A stretch of 64,000 bases of DNA from Petrolisthes cinctipes. Taxonomy: Eukaryota > Arthropoda > Malacostraca > Decapoda > Porcellanidae. Shown here in pieces: positions 63,701 to 64,000 of the stretch. Under the pieces are notes generated by a model that was not told the DNA's origin, did not search any database, and worked only from the letters and a program-made list of their open reading frames with translations. The DNA is taken from the NCBI GenBank assembly GCA_033782935.1, contig JAWQEG010000004.1, positions 62,001 through 126,000 of the forward strand. Reading direction: 5' to 3'. The position numbers and the translations under genes are program-made. Numbering within the stretch: position 1 is the first letter of the stretch; each line of letters opens with the position of its first letter.

Positions 63701-64000
63701 CCCCAAAATATTGAATTTTCGGGTGTTTTGATCCTGAATTTGAGATATAAACGGGTACAGAAAATACATGCACATATTGACTTTGGGCATCTAAAATATC
63801 GATTTTCAGCATGTTTTGGGCCTGTATTTTGAAAATACTCTAACACTGAGTAGGCATGTACAGATTGCTTCTGGGACCCCAAAATATTGAATTTTCGGGT
63901 GTTTTGAGCCTGAATTTGAGATATAAACGGGTACTGAAGATGCATGCACATATCGACTTTTGTGCACCTAAAAGATCGATTTTCAGTATGTTTTGAGCAT
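60452..64000. repeat. Array segment 10: right end of window
   Basis: Units start at 60452, 60953, 61454, 61945 (tetramer, 679 bp), 62624, 63125 and 63625. About 60450-62080 matches 46240-47870 (offset 14211 bp), including ACGGTTACAG, GTACAAATTGC, CACCGAGTAGGCATGCAC and CCTCTATTTATCG. About 62160-63650 matches 58987-60480 (offset 3173 bp). The last unit has TTTTGATCCTGAATTTG near 63727. Confidence 0.9.
63978..64000. repeat. Right-edge partial C monomer
   Basis: The first 23 bases of a T1-type C (GATTTTCAGTATG, then TTTTGAGCAT) are cut by the window end. This shows that the array continues to the right. Confidence 0.95.

Larger units (their letters stand above)
1..64000. repeat. Satellite DNA array, whole window
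   Basis: The whole window is tandem copies of one ~176-bp monomer family in a single orientation. Landmarks that recur in nearly every monomer are GATTTT(C/T)AGC at the start, TATTTTGAAAATA, GTAGGCATGTACAGAT, CTTCTGGGAC, GAATTTTCGGGTGTTT and GAATTTGAGATAT. The order A-B-C repeats with a 501-bp or 491-bp period. I placed 126 unit starts, the first at 469 and the last at 63625. Both window edges cut through a unit, so the array extends beyond the window on each side. Nucleosome-length monomers in a higher-order array are typical of centromeric or pericentromeric satellites; location and function here are inference. The family was not recognised. Confidence 0.99.

Noticed and set aside
1..64000. 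More than two hundred minus-strand open frames of 60-216 codons as genes
   Set aside because: They recur at the satellite period, start and stop at the same places in each unit, share near-identical repeat peptides and appear in overlapping frames. There are no domains, no upstream context and no coding bias beyond the repeat. They are shadows of the satellite.
1..64000. CRISPR-like regular repeats
   Set aside because: There are no unique spacers: the whole 148-177-bp monomer is repeated end to end, and no cas-like gene is present.
1..64000. Primate alpha satellite
   Set aside because: Monomer length is similar, but the sequence does not read like alpha satellite and the CENP-B-box match is only partial.
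1..64000. LTRs, terminal inverted repeats or transposase/reverse transcriptase remnants
   Set aside because: I found no sequence outside the satellite, no terminal repeats bordering unique DNA and no catalytic motifs in any frame.

Overview
The window is one uninterrupted head-to-tail satellite DNA array from base 1 to base 64000. I see no gene, RNA gene, transposon, CRISPR array or single-copy island, and no change of orientation. A long, AT-rich array of nucleosome-sized monomers (about 176 bp; 69 of 177 bases are G or C in one hand-counted monomer) with higher-order structure points to a eukaryotic centromeric, pericentromeric or other heterochromatic block. I do not recognise the family and cannot name the species. 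It does not read like primate alpha satellite.

The array has several nested periods. Level 1 is a monomer in three related forms in fixed order: A (176 bp), B (177 bp) and C (148 bp). C equals a B-like monomer that has lost 29 bp between short ATAT matches. Level 2 is the A-B-C trimer of 501 bp, or 491 bp where A carries a 10-bp deletion. I place 126 unit starts plus a partial unit at the left edge. Level 3 is alternation of two trimer haplotypes, here called T1 and T2, giving a hexamer of about 992-1002 bp over much of the first 20 kb. Level 4 is larger duplications of several trimers: offsets of about 11.46 kb, 4.48 kb and 2.49 kb in the left third; 1493 and 2001 bp in the middle; and 1680, 2857, 4861 and 14211 bp in the right third.

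Layout: 1-20 kb is dominated by T1/T2 alternation and two copies of a ~7.5-kb block. From 20 to 33 kb there is more private variation, dimer units, hybrid monomers and the one clear break of monomer register (21460/21461). From 33 to 37 kb is a 1493-bp three-trimer repeat. From 37.8 to 41.3 kb is a 2001-bp tandem duplication. From 41.4 to 64 kb is a recently amplified domain with tetramer units and a 4861-bp super-repeat.

Open frames on the minus strand recur because B is 177 bp, exactly 59 codons, and lacks stops in one frame. They are repeat copies, not genes. Features of possible functional interest are a conserved 7-1-7 dyad kept symmetrical by paired changes, and a weak CENP-B-box-like/TATAAA segment present in A and B but removed from C. 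Both are sequence observations with unproven function.
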